NCBI GenBank assembly: GCA_030150135.1
Contig: JASLGO010000049.1
Location: 1-64,000, forward strand
Source of the DNA: Aquirhabdus sp.
Lineage (GTDB): Bacteria; Pseudomonadota; Gammaproteobacteria; Pseudomonadales; Moraxellaceae
Length of the DNA stretch: 64,000 nucleotides
Direction: 5' to 3'
The notes under the pieces were generated by a model, which made no database searches, was not told the DNA's origin, and saw nothing but the letters and a program-made list of their open reading frames with translations. Positions 37,377 through 45,746 of this stretch are shown here, one piece after another. How positions within the stretch are numbered: position 1 is the stretch's first letter; each line of letters opens with the position of its first letter. The position numbers were made by a program, and so were the translations under genes.

Positions 37377-37919
37377 ATGTCTCAGTCAGAAGTGAATGAA
37401 TTATCCGAAAACAATGGCGAAGTGAATGCTGCGTCAGCAGAAAATGTAAGCGTGGAAGGTGCAATTGAAACTGAAGTTTCTCCAGAGCAAGCGCGCATTG
37501 CAGAACTCGAAGCACAAGTAAAAGATATTCAGGCTCGTGCCAATGCAGATATGTATAACTTCCAAAAACGTGTCGAACGTGAAACGGATAATGCCAAGAA
37601 ATTTGCCTTGGAAAAATTTGCAGGTAGCTTGCTAGATGTGGTTGATAACTTAGAACGCGCGATTGCTGCAGCACCAGCCGATAGTAATCAAGGTTTGCTG
37701 GACGGTGTGCAATTGACGCATAAAGCATTATTGACTGCGTTGGAAAAGCATCACATTCGCGTGATCGATCCAACGGGTCAGGCATTTGATGCGGAACAGC
37801 ATCAAGCTGTGGGTATTGATCCAAATACCCCAGAAGGTCAAGTCGCAAATGTATTGCAAAAAGGCTACAGCTTGTCAGGTCGTTTGTTGCGTCCTGCAAT
37901 GGTTACCGTAGGGCAGTAA
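37377..37919 (+). CDS. grpE: nucleotide exchange factor GrpE
   Basis: GrpE releases ADP from DnaK. The long N-terminal helix with acidic start (AELEAQVKDIQARANADMYNFQKRVERE), the conserved FALEKFAGSLLDVVDNLERAI and the C-terminal beta domain (HQAVGIDPNTPEGQVANVLQKGYSLSGRLLRPAMVTVG) are clear. The ATG at 37377 has AAAGAGG 6 nt upstream and gives 180 aa, close to the family size. dnaK follows 368 bp later, separated by a repeat element and its own promoter. Confidence 0.95.
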   Translation: MSQSEVNELSENNGEVNAASAENVSVEGAIETEVSPEQARIAELEAQVKDIQARANADMYNFQKRVERETDNAKKFALEKFAGSLLDVVDNLERAIAAAPADSNQGLLDGVQLTHKALLTALEKHHIRVIDPTGQAFDAEQHQAVGIDPNTPEGQVANVLQKGYSLSGRLLRPAMVTVGQ

Positions 37920-37927
37920 GTATTTTT

Positions 37928-38060
37928 TTCAAATCTCCCCTCGATAAATATATGTCGAGCCTCTTTTTCTAAAGAGGGGAACTTCTGAGGGGGTGATGAA
38001 GTTTTTTGATTCGTTGAAAGTCCCTCTTTAGAGAAAGAGGGATTTAGGGAGATTTGAAAG
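37928..38060. repeat. intergenic element with CAAATCTCCC ends (grpE-dnaK gap)
   Basis: The ends are inverted: tttcaaatctccc near 37928 and gggagatttgaaa up to 38059. Inside are two more palindromes built on ccctcttt / aaagaggg. The same building blocks occur at 58767-58856, and related ones at 21243 and 42214. About 133 bp, non-coding, it looks like a small non-autonomous element inserted between grpE and dnaK. Confidence 0.75.
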
Positions 38061-38128
38061 ACTTTAAGAAAATATACGGATTAACTTATTCAATATAGAC
38101 ATTTTTTTAATAATATTTTTTGTTACAC

Positions 38129-38156
38129 CTTGAAAATTTATACATCAGTCGCATAT
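38129..38156 (+). promoter_or_regulatory. sigma-32-like heat-shock promoter for dnaK
   Basis: CTTGAAA (38129-38135) is a perfect -35 for RpoH. After a 14-bp spacer comes CGCATAT (38150-38156), close to CCCCATnT. It lies 131 bp before the dnaK start, giving dnaK an independent heat-shock promoter on the dnaK side of the repeat element. Confidence 0.65.
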
Positions 38157-38287
38157 TGAATAGCACATGCAGAATTACTGCTAAACATATCATTTTTGAA
38201 TGAACGTGCTGAAGTTTGATGTTTGAGTGCAGGTTAAGCCCCACATTCAATCAAAGCTTCAAGCACTCTTAGATAAGGAGTTATAAC

Positions 38288-40216
38288 GTGGGTAGAATTA
38301 TAGGTATTGACTTAGGTACAACCAATTCATGTGTTGCCGTGATGGAAGGCGACAAAGTTAAAGTGATTGATAACGTTGAAGGCGCGCGCACTACGCCGTC
38401 GATCGTTGCGTATAAAGATTCAGAAATTTTGGTCGGTCAAAGCGCGAAACGCCAAGCAGTGACCAACCCAAAAAACACCTTGTTTGCGATCAAACGTTTG
38501 ATCGGTCGTCGTTATAGCGATGACGTAGTACAAAAAGACATCGGCATGGTGCCATACAAAATCGTGCAAGCTGACAACGGCGACGCATGGGTTGAAGTCA
38601 ATGGCAAAAAACTCGCTGCACAGCAAGTTTCTGCTGAAATCCTGAAAAAGATGAAGAAAACTGCAGAAGAGTATTTGGGCGAGCCAGTCACCGAAGCGGT
38701 GATTACTGTACCTGCATACTTCAACGACGCACAACGTCAAGCGACTAAAGACGCTGGTTTGATCGCAGGTTTGGATGTTAAACGTATCATCAACGAGCCA
38801 ACTGCTGCTGCACTTGCGTTCGGTATGGACAAGAAAGAAGGCGACCGTAAAATCGCTGTGTACGACTTGGGTGGTGGTACATTCGACGTATCGATCATTG
38901 AAATTGCTGATGTCGATGGCGACCAACAGTTTGAAGTATTGTCAACCAACGGTGACACATTCTTGGGTGGTGAAGACTTTGACTTGCGTCTGATTGATTT
39001 CTTGGTTGAAACCTTCAAATCAGAACAAGGCGTGAATCTGAAAAACGATCCACTCGCATTGCAACGTCTGAAAGAAGCAGCTGAAAAAGCGAAGATCGAG
39101 TTGTCTTCTGCACAAAGCACTGAAGTGAACTTGCCTTACATCACTGCTGATGCGACTGGTCCTAAGCATTTGGTCGTGACTATTACTCGTGCAAAATTGG
39201 AAGGTCTGGTTGAAGATTTGATCGCACGCACCATCGAGCCATGTAAGATTGCATTGAAAGATGCTGGTTTGTCGGCAAGCGATATTTCTGACGTGATTTT
39301 GGTTGGCGGTCAAACCCGTATGCCTAAAGTCATGGACAAAGTGAAAGAATTCTTCGGCAAAGAGCCGCGTAAAGACGTGAACCCAGACGAAGCAGTTGCG
39401 ATTGGTGCGGCGATTCAAGGTGCGGTTCTGTCAGGTGACAAGAAAGACGTATTGCTGCTCGACGTGACACCATTGACGCTTGGTATCGAAACAATGGGTG
39501 GTGTGTTGACGCCAATCATTGAAAAGAACACCATGATTCCAACCAAGAAATCACAAGTGTTCTCAACTGCCGATGACAACCAACCTGCGGTAACCATTCA
39601 GGTTTACCAAGGTGAACGTAAAATGGCTGCGCAGAACAAATCACTCGGTCGTTTTGACCTGACTGACATTCCGCCAGCACCACGCGGTATGCCACAAATC
39701 GAAGTGACATTTGACATCGATGCGAACGGTATTTTGAACGTGTCTGCAAAAGATAAAGGTACTGGCAAAGCGCAAAGTATCCAAATCAAAGCGAACTCAG
39801 GTTTGTCGGATGAAGAAATCCAACAAATGATTCGTGATGCAGAAGCGAACGCTGAAGAAGACAAGAAGTTTGTCGATCTCGCTGCAGCGCGTAACGAAGC
39901 TGACCAATTGGTTCATGGCACACAAAAAGCTGTGAAAGATTTAGGCGACAAAGCGACTGAAGAAGAGAAGAAAGCAATCGACGCGGCGATTGATGAGCTT
40001 GAAGCAGCAACTAAAGAAAGTGATGTTGATGCAATCAAAGCGAAAATCGAAGCATTGTCAGCAGTTTCTATGCCTTTGATGCAACGTGTTTATCAGGAAA
40101 CTGAAGCAGCACAACAAGCTCAAGGTGGCGATGCAGGCCAAGCGCATGCAGGTCAGGCGCACGATGACGGTGTTGTAGATGCTGAGTTCACAGAAGTGAA
40201 AGATGATAAGAAGTAA
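38288..40216 (+). CDS. dnaK: molecular chaperone DnaK
   Basis: An Hsp70 chaperone of 642 aa. The ATPase domain (about 1-385) has [30 protein letters not shown] and [12 protein letters not shown]. The linker [15 protein letters not shown] and the substrate-binding domain follow. The C-terminus ends [12 protein letters not shown] after a Gln/Gly/Ala tail. The start is GTG at 38288, supported by TAAGGAG upstream and the conserved [10 protein letters not shown] beginning. dnaJ does not follow here; a thioesterase gene does. Confidence 0.98.
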   Translation: MGRIIGIDLGTTNSCVAVMEGDKVKVIDNVEGARTTPSIVAYKDSEILVGQSAKRQAVTNPKNTLFAIKRLIGRRYSDDVVQKDIGMVPYKIVQADNGDAWVEVNGKKLAAQQVSAEILKKMKKTAEEYLGEPVTEAVITVPAYFNDAQRQATKDAGLIAGLDVKRIINEPTAAALAFGMDKKEGDRKIAVYDLGGGTFDVSIIEIADVDGDQQFEVLSTNGDTFLGGEDFDLRLIDFLVETFKSEQGVNLKNDPLALQRLKEAAEKAKIELSSAQSTEVNLPYITADATGPKHLVVTITRAKLEGLVEDLIARTIEPCKIALKDAGLSASDISDVILVGGQTRMPKVMDKVKEFFGKEPRKDVNPDEAVAIGAAIQGAVLSGDKKDVLLLDVTPLTLGIETMGGVLTPIIEKNTMIPTKKSQVFSTADDNQPAVTIQVYQGERKMAAQNKSLGRFDLTDIPPAPRGMPQIEVTFDIDANGILNVSAKDKGTGKAQSIQIKANSGLSDEEIQQMIRDAEANAEEDKKFVDLAAARNEADQLVHGTQKAVKDLGDKATEEEKKAIDAAIDELEAATKESDVDAIKAKIEALSAVSMPLMQRVYQETEAAQQAQGGDAGQAHAGQAHDDGVVDAEFTEVKDDKK

Positions 40217-40245
40217 TTCTTAGGGTCTAGTTTCTGAATAAAGAG

Positions 40246-40271
40246 AGCGAACCGAAGGGTTCGCTTTTTTT
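40246..40271 (+). terminator. intrinsic terminator after dnaK
   Basis: An 8-bp stem agcgaacc / ggttcgct with a GAAG tetraloop and a T7 run, 29 bp past the dnaK stop. Confidence 0.92.
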
Positions 40272-40298
40272 ATGCGTATTTTTTGCTCACATATAGGT

Positions 40299-40374
40299 TC
40301 ACTGAGCTTGTCGAAGTGGACATCTCAGACTTCATCCGTTTGCGCCGCACATTTCGACAAGCTCAATGAGCTAT
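40299..40374. repeat. intergenic inverted repeat, TGTCGAAGTG family, copy 3
   Basis: cactgagcttgtcgaagtg (40300-40318) pairs with catttcgacaagctcaatg at 17 of 19 positions. The sequence gagctat follows the right arm as in copy 1. The copy lies between the dnaK terminator and the thioesterase gene. Confidence 0.78.
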
Positions 40375-40447
40375 AGTTTTAGGCTATTCTCTGGAATAGA
40401 ATTGCAAATATTAGAATGCGTAGTTATAGCAAAACTTAGGAAATAAG

Positions 40448-40885
40448 ATGAGTAAACACGACCGTCTAGGTGAGCCAACACCACTGTATTTTAAAACCAC
40501 TTATGTTGTTCAAGAAAGTGACATTGATGGTTTGGGTCATATGAATAATACGGTCTACCTTCGATTGATGGAAAATCTCGCTTGGGCGCATTCTGAGCAT
40601 TTGGGTTTAGGTGTTGAGGATTTCCAGCGGATTGGTTCTGCGATGGTTGCTCGTGAACATCGGATGACTTACTTAGGTGCGTTGTTTGCAGGCGAGACTG
40701 TACAATTTGAGACATGGTTAGATCATATTGATGCGCTGAATATGCACCGTTATTATCGGTTTAGGCGTGTTTCAGACCAGAAAGTTGCGTTTGAGGCGCA
40801 TACGCATTGGGTGTGTATTTCGATTGCGACAGGACGACCGCAGCGGATGCCGCCCGAGTTTAAGGTGGTGTATCAGGCAGGATAG
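40448..40885 (+). CDS. acyl-CoA thioesterase, 4HBT/YbgC hotdog family
   Basis: A 145-aa hotdog-fold protein. The 4HBT motif ESDIDGLGHMNNTVYLRLMENLAWAH holds the catalytic Asp and the nucleotide-contacting H-M-N-N, followed by MTYLGALFAGETVQFETWLDHI and a CISIATGRPQRMP end. Members hydrolyse acyl-CoA thioesters such as 4-hydroxybenzoyl- or short-chain acyl-CoA. Context gives no substrate, though it fits a lipid- and hydrocarbon-using cell. It lies 81 bp before mdfA on the same strand. Confidence 0.88.
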   Translation: MSKHDRLGEPTPLYFKTTYVVQESDIDGLGHMNNTVYLRLMENLAWAHSEHLGLGVEDFQRIGSAMVAREHRMTYLGALFAGETVQFETWLDHIDALNMHRYYRFRRVSDQKVAFEAHTHWVCISIATGRPQRMPPEFKVVYQAG

Positions 40886-40966
40886 TTTCAGTACCGAATC
40901 ATACAAACTATGAAACGTAAACCTTCTATAATGCGCACCTAATCGCATTTTTAAGTTTTATATTTA

Positions 40967-42202
40967 ATGAATAAAATAACTGATTTAAACCGCAAAACGC
41001 TGATGTTTCCGCTTGCGGTGGTTCTCTTTGAATTCTGTGTGTATATCGCCAACGATATGATTCAACCAGGCATGATTTCAGTGATTACTGATTTTCATGT
41101 CGGGACTGAATGGGTGGCGCGTTCACTGACGGCTTATCTGATTGGCGGAACGCTACTGACTTGGTTACTTGGACCTTTATCTGATCGGTTGGGTCGGCGA
41201 CCTGTTATGTTGTTTGGTGCGGTGATGTTTGCGGTGTCGTTGCTGCTGATTTTGTTTTCTTGGAATATTGAAACTTTTATGCTCATGCGAATTGTGCAGG
41301 GCGTTGGGTTGTGTTACATCATGGCAGTTGGCTATGCAGCAATCCAAGAGGCGTTTGAGGAAAAAGCCGCGATTAAGGTGATGGCAATGATGGCAAATGT
41401 TGCTTTGCTTGCGCCGCTGATTGGGCCTGTTGCAGGTGCGGCGGTGATTTCGGTTTGGCCGTGGCAGGTGAGTTTTGTATTGATTGCGGTGGTTGCGGTA
41501 CTGAGCGTGGCTGGCTTGTATTTCAATATGCCTGAAACGCTTGTTGTGAATAAAGCTGAACCTAAACCGTCATTGTCGCTTAAAGCTGTTCTTGGAGATT
41601 ATTGGGCGTTGTTGCAAGAAGCGCCTTTTGTCAAAGCTGCGATTTGTATGTCGTTATTTGGCGTGCCGTTGATTGTTTGGATTGGTTTGTCACCTGTGAT
41701 TTTGATTAAAGATTCAGGCATGACGCCGATGGAATATGGTTTGTGTCAGTTGCCTGTGATTGGGGCGTTGATCATTGGCAATATCTTACTGATGAAAGTC
41801 ACGGATAAATGGCCATTAGATCGTCCGATGAAGTTTTCGCCTGCGATTACGGTGTTGGGTTTATTGCTGATGTTGCCTGTGCTTTATTTTCCTCAGTCTA
41901 TGGCGTTATTTATTATTTTGGGGATGAGCTGTTTTGCATTTGCGCAAGGGTTGGCGTTTGCGGTGACGTATCGCATCGTGATGACTGCGGCACCACATGG
42001 TGCAGGTGTGATGGGTGCTGCGGTTGGAATGCTATTGATGGCGGGCTATGCACTGGAGCTAGAGTTTGCGGCGTGGTTGTATCAGCGGTATTCGGCGACA
42101 GGTTTGTTTGTGATGTTGACGATTTTTGCTGTGCTTTATTTTATGTTGTTGCCGGGGGTGTTGAGAAGGGCGATGGCGCAGAGAGAAACTGAGGCAGGGT
42201 AA
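40967..42202 (+). CDS. mdfA: MdfA-type multidrug MFS exporter
   Basis: A 12-helix MFS drug/proton antiporter of 411 aa. The opening FPLAVVLFEFCVYIANDMIQPGM matches E. coli MdfA closely, and its two essential acidic residues correspond to E22 and D30 here. LLGPLSDRLGRRPVM is motif A, VQGVGLCYIMAVGYAAIQEAFEE and MANVALLAPLIGPVAGA cover motif C and its surroundings. It should export lipophilic cations and neutral drugs. No regulator is adjacent. A palindromic element follows the stop. Confidence 0.92.
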   Translation: MNKITDLNRKTLMFPLAVVLFEFCVYIANDMIQPGMISVITDFHVGTEWVARSLTAYLIGGTLLTWLLGPLSDRLGRRPVMLFGAVMFAVSLLLILFSWNIETFMLMRIVQGVGLCYIMAVGYAAIQEAFEEKAAIKVMAMMANVALLAPLIGPVAGAAVISVWPWQVSFVLIAVVAVLSVAGLYFNMPETLVVNKAEPKPSLSLKAVLGDYWALLQEAPFVKAAICMSLFGVPLIVWIGLSPVILIKDSGMTPMEYGLCQLPVIGALIIGNILLMKVTDKWPLDRPMKFSPAITVLGLLLMLPVLYFPQSMALFIILGMSCFAFAQGLAFAVTYRIVMTAAPHGAGVMGAAVGMLLMAGYALELEFAAWLYQRYSATGLFVMLTIFAVLYFMLLPGVLRRAMAQRETEAG

Positions 42203-42213
42203 TGCTTTGAAGT

Positions 42214-42302
42214 CTTCCCCTGAGGGGGAAGATTTAGATGGGGGTGCTTTTAGTTTCAAAAGTCAAAAGCGCCCCCATCCCGACCTTCCCCCTCAGGGGA
42301 AG
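42214..42302. repeat. long hairpin element, CCCCATCCCGACCTTCCCC family, copy 2
   Basis: Arms 42214-42251 and 42265-42302 are inverted copies: each outer end is itself a palindrome (cttcccctgagggggaag, cttccccctcaggggaag), and the inner parts gggggtgctttt / aaaagcgccccc pair around a 13-nt loop. It shares an exact 19-mer with the bioB-bioF copy. The rest of the 307-bp gap holds an unexplained 120-bp stretch and a terminator. Confidence 0.8.
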
Positions 42303-42459
42303 GAGAAAGAATAGCTGGTTAATTCAATTGACTTCACCACTTAAACACCCTAACCTTCGCGGCGAGTAATTGAGCCGACTCGTCTATTCTAATTCTGCGT
42401 AAAGCAGCCGAGGATCTTTGCTAGGGTAGGTGACTGCTACACTTAGACGATTAGAATGC

Positions 42460-42491
42460 AAAAAAGCCGAACAGAAATGTTCGGCTTTTTT
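42460..42491. terminator. bidirectional terminator between mdfA region and SDR gene
   Basis: A 14-bp perfect stem (six A-T pairs plus gccgaaca / tgttcggc) with a GAAA tetraloop. T runs exist on both strands. It lies 18 bp past the SDR stop and also faces any plus-strand transcript. Confidence 0.92.
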
Positions 42492-42509
42492 GCGTTTGAA
42501 CTTTGAAAA

Positions 42510-43385
42510 TTAAGACTTGTTCGCCAATTGTTTCGCTTGTTTTTTTGCAATTGCACGACTTTGCAGTTTAGTAACAGTGCCGAAAATCTTTTGATAGCCT
42601 TGTGGTAAAACACGTTGGATGGCATCAAGGAATTTAGCATCGTTACCGATCAATAGACGGCGCTGGTCATGACGGATAGCGTCAATAATTTGACGTGCAG
42701 CTTCTTCTGGTGGTGTGCGTAATAGCTTGTTGAATTCGGCAATACTCTTTTCTGCATTCATGCCCAAAGAGTTGACGCTATCACTCATACGTGCAGCATT
42801 TGCAATATTTGTACGGATGCCACCTGGGTGTACGCAAGTTGAGCTTACGCCGCATTTTTGCATGTCGAGTTCTTGGCGAAGTGATTCAGTGAAGCCGCGA
42901 ACCGCAAATTTACTCGCGTTATAAGCACTTTGTGTTGGTTGTGACGTGAGACCGAACAGACTAGAAATGTTGACGATATGTCCTTCGCCTGCTTTCTTCA
43001 GCAGTGGCAAGAATTCTTTAGTGCCGTAGACCACACCCCAGAAGTTGATACCCATCATCCATTCAAGATCAGCGTAGCTCATGCCTTCAACGGTGCTACC
43101 CATTGCAACGCCCGCATTGTTGATGATGATGTTGACTTTGCCATGTTGTTTTTCTGCATCTTTGGCCCATGCAGAAACTTGTTCAAGTTTGGATACGTCA
43201 ACTTTTTGGGTGGTGACTTTCACATTTGATGCTTTCACGAGATCAACTGTTGCTGCTAAGCCTTTTTCATTGACATCAGAAAGTGCAAGGTTGCAGCCTT
43301 CTTTAGCTAATAAAACTGCTAATTGTTGACCAATACCCGAACCAGCACCTGTAATTGCCGCAACTTTGCCTTTCAAAACTTTCAT
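42510..43385 (-). CDS. short-chain dehydrogenase/reductase
   Basis: A classical SDR of about 291 aa. The cofactor motif is AITGAGSGIGQQLA, NIIINNAGVAMGST follows, catalytic Ser lies in VNISSLFGLTSQ, and Tyr/Lys in YNASKFAVRGF. The tail is long and Lys/Gln-rich. The ATG at 43385 has GAGGA 8 nt upstream, so the open extension to 43460 is rejected. Substrates are unknown; relatives beside TetR genes in Acinetobacter-like bacteria often act on acyl or alcohol intermediates. It is divergent from the TetR gene, which may control it. Confidence 0.88.
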   Translation of the reverse strand: MKVLKGKVAAITGAGSGIGQQLAVLLAKEGCNLALSDVNEKGLAATVDLVKASNVKVTTQKVDVSKLEQVSAWAKDAEKQHGKVNIIINNAGVAMGSTVEGMSYADLEWMMGINFWGVVYGTKEFLPLLKKAGEGHIVNISSLFGLTSQPTQSAYNASKFAVRGFTESLRQELDMQKCGVSSTCVHPGGIRTNIANAARMSDSVNSLGMNAEKSIAEFNKLLRTPPEEAARQIIDAIRHDQRRLLIGNDAKFLDAIQRVLPQGYQKIFGTVTKLQSRAIAKKQAKQLANKS

Positions 43386-43662
43386 TGTTAATTCCTCAAG
43401 GAACATCTTATGGGAGAGTAGTTCAGCCGCTACTATAGTTTTGACAATGTGTGTTGTCAATATTAATATCTAACCCATATTGGCATTTGTGCTCAAATTT
43501 AGTTTTTTTGGAAATTAAGATTGCCTGCGTGACCTTTTCATCACAAAGACCGCACATCTACACGCTCTAGGGATAATTTTTGCGTGATACAATGACTTAA
43601 GCATCAATAATATTCGACAACAACGATAGCGTGTTCCGTCGATAAAGATAAAGGGTTGGACT

Positions 43663-44439
43663 ATGGGAAGTGAAGCGGAAAGTGTAGTGCTTGAAAGTGA
43701 GATCATTGACGGAAATGATTTGACCGCGCAAGAAGCGTCAACTGATGCGAAGCCTGCTGGCGTTAAGCGTCGTAGTTTTAAAGGCATGAGCTTGGAGGTT
43801 CGTCAGGCGGAGCGTCGTGAGCGGTTGATGGAAGCAGGCTTGCAGGCCTACGGCACTTTGGGGTTTTTCTCAGTGACTGTGCGCGATGTATGTGTCGAAG
43901 CGAAGCTGACGGAACGTTATTTTTATGAATCTTTTAAAAATAGTGGTGCGTTGTTTGATGCGATTTATATGCGTTTAGTTGAGGATTTACAAAAGCATAT
44001 TATGACTGCGGTGATGCAAGGTGCGCCTGATCCCAAACAAATGGTTCAGTTAGGATTGACGGCATTCTTTCAGCATTTAAGTGATGATCAGCGAGTCACG
44101 AGAATTTTGTTCATTGATGCGATTTTGGTTCATGAAAATGGAGGAAAGAGCATTCATAAAGCAGTGAAACGTTTTGATTTGATGACTCAATCTTTTATTA
44201 CCTTGATGATTCCTCAAGCTCAAGAAAATATGGCAATGATTTCTTTAATTTCAACAGGTTTGACGGGTTATGTTTCTCATCTGTCGACACGCTGGGCAAT
44301 CAGTGGATTTAAGGAGTCTGTGGATGAGTTAATGGCAGCATGTATGGTGTTGTATGAGGCGTTACTTTCACATTTTCAGGCTACAGGCTTTAGTGAAAAA
44401 GGAGCGTCACTGATCAAGTCAGCTCCAAAAGAGTCATGA
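43663..44439 (+). CDS. TetR/AcrR family transcriptional regulator
   Basis: A 258-aa TetR protein. The N-terminal 45 residues are acidic and unstructured-looking. The HTH follows: ERRERLMEAGLQAYGTLGFFSVTVRDVCVEAKLTERYFYESFKN, typical for the family. The remaining 160 residues form the ligand-binding domain. It is divergent from the SDR gene with a 277-bp gap, so regulation of that gene is plausible; BenE lies convergent. Confidence 0.88.
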   Translation: MGSEAESVVLESEIIDGNDLTAQEASTDAKPAGVKRRSFKGMSLEVRQAERRERLMEAGLQAYGTLGFFSVTVRDVCVEAKLTERYFYESFKNSGALFDAIYMRLVEDLQKHIMTAVMQGAPDPKQMVQLGLTAFFQHLSDDQRVTRILFIDAILVHENGGKSIHKAVKRFDLMTQSFITLMIPQAQENMAMISLISTGLTGYVSHLSTRWAISGFKESVDELMAACMVLYEALLSHFQATGFSEKGASLIKSAPKES

Positions 44440-44473
44440 ATGTCAATTGAGATGAGTGAGTTAAATCATTGAT

Positions 44474-45646
44474 CTACACGATTGATGCTTTGCGAATGTG
44501 TCTGATGGCAAGTGCTGAAAGTCCAGCGACCAATCCCCAAAATGCAGCACCTAATCCAAAGAGTGTGATGTTCGAAGCGGTGACTAAAAAGGTGATCAAC
44601 GCAGCTTCACGCTCTGATTCTTGAGTGAGCGCAGTTGCTAAACCATTTCCAATGGTCCCAAACAGTGCCAATCCAGCAATGGTCAATATGAGCTCTTTTG
44701 GAAAAGCTAAAAATAATGATGTGATTGTTGCGCCAAATATGCCGATTAGACAATAAAAGAATCCTGCAGTGATTGCCGCGGTGTAGCGTTTTTTGGGATT
44801 TTCATGTGCTTCACGACCTGTACAAATTGCAGCAGTGATTGCAGCTAAATTTAAGGCATAGCCTCCAAATGGTGCTAGTGCAGCGTTTGCTGTACCAATC
44901 CAACCAATCACGGGAGATAGAGGAACGTTGTAGCCAGAGCCACGAAGTACAGAAACTCCAGGAATGTTTTGTGATGCCATGGTGACGATAAATAATGGAA
45001 TCGCAATAGCGAGTGAGCCCGTGCTCAATACAGGTGTTGTCCAAAGTGGTTTTGCGAATTGGAATTGCATGAGATTGAATGTCAATTGCTGAGAGATCGC
45101 TGCGTAAGCAATGCCAAATGCTAGTGTGACGATTACTGCATAACGTGGTGAAAGACGTCGCATCACTAAGTACAGTATGAACATACCTAACACCATCGCA
45201 AGTTGGGTTTGCATGGCGACAAAGACATTCATACCAAATTTGAGAAGTACGCCTGCGAGCATAGCTGACGCAAGTGAGATGGGGATTTTGCGCATAGCGC
45301 GCTCAAACACGCCAGAGAAGCCTGTTAGCATAATAAGCCCCGCTGAAATGATAAATCCACCTACGGCTTCAGCCAATGATAAGCCTGTGCTACTGCCGAT
45401 CAAAAGCGCAGCACCTGGTGTAGACCATGCGGTGACGATCGGCATACGGTAATAAAGTGATAATCCAAGTGTGGTCAAACCCATGCCTAGGCCAAGTGCC
45501 CAAATCCATGATGCGATTTCTGCGGGTGATGCACCGAGAGATTGCGCTGCCTGAAAGATCAAGACGCCTGAACTGGTGAAGCCCACTAAGACGGTGACGA
45601 AACCTGCGACGATTGTAGAAATAGAAAAATCTTGGAGTATACGCAT
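44474..45646 (-). CDS. benE: benzoate/H+ symporter, BenE family
   Basis: A 390-aa membrane protein with about 12 hydrophobic segments. The beginning IVAGFVTVLVGFTSSGVLIFQAAQSLGASPAEIASWIWALG and TAWSTPGAALLIGSS are characteristic of BenE. It may import benzoate or related aromatic acids. No benzoate-degradation gene lies in the window, so the substrate is inferred only from the family. It lies 100 bp downstream of fsr, with a probable terminator between. Confidence 0.9.
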   Translation of the reverse strand: MRILQDFSISTIVAGFVTVLVGFTSSGVLIFQAAQSLGASPAEIASWIWALGLGMGLTTLGLSLYYRMPIVTAWSTPGAALLIGSSTGLSLAEAVGGFIISAGLIMLTGFSGVFERAMRKIPISLASAMLAGVLLKFGMNVFVAMQTQLAMVLGMFILYLVMRRLSPRYAVIVTLAFGIAYAAISQQLTFNLMQFQFAKPLWTTPVLSTGSLAIAIPLFIVTMASQNIPGVSVLRGSGYNVPLSPVIGWIGTANAALAPFGGYALNLAAITAAICTGREAHENPKKRYTAAITAGFFYCLIGIFGATITSLFLAFPKELILTIAGLALFGTIGNGLATALTQESEREAALITFLVTASNITLFGLGAAFWGLVAGLSALAIRHIRKASIV

Positions 45647-45698
45647 CGTATGGAGTCTTTTTTATGTGGTATGAAATCGCCCTAAAAATACTAGAAAT

Positions 45699-45726
45699 AG
45701 CCTGCTATTTCCATGAATAACAGGCT
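45699..45726 (-). terminator. terminator after fsr
   Basis: An 11-bp stem including one G-T pair (agcctgctatt / aataacaggct) with a short loop, followed on the minus strand by an A/T-rich tract ending in T5. It separates fsr from benE. Confidence 0.65.
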
Positions 45727-45746
45727 GTCTTTTTGGGGAGAGTGAT

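Noticed and set aside
37928..38060. CRISPR-like repeat structure
   Set aside because: The repeats are inverted and of unequal spacing, with no direct repeat-spacer periodicity and no cas gene in the window.
38420..38926. A 168-codon open frame antisense to dnaK
   Set aside because: dnaK is certain. Antisense frames are common in highly expressed genes with biased codons, and no ribosome site or family match was seen.
41809..42192. A Cys/Gly-rich 127-codon frame inside mdfA
   Set aside because: Alternative frame of the MdfA helices, with no plausible start and no family resemblance.
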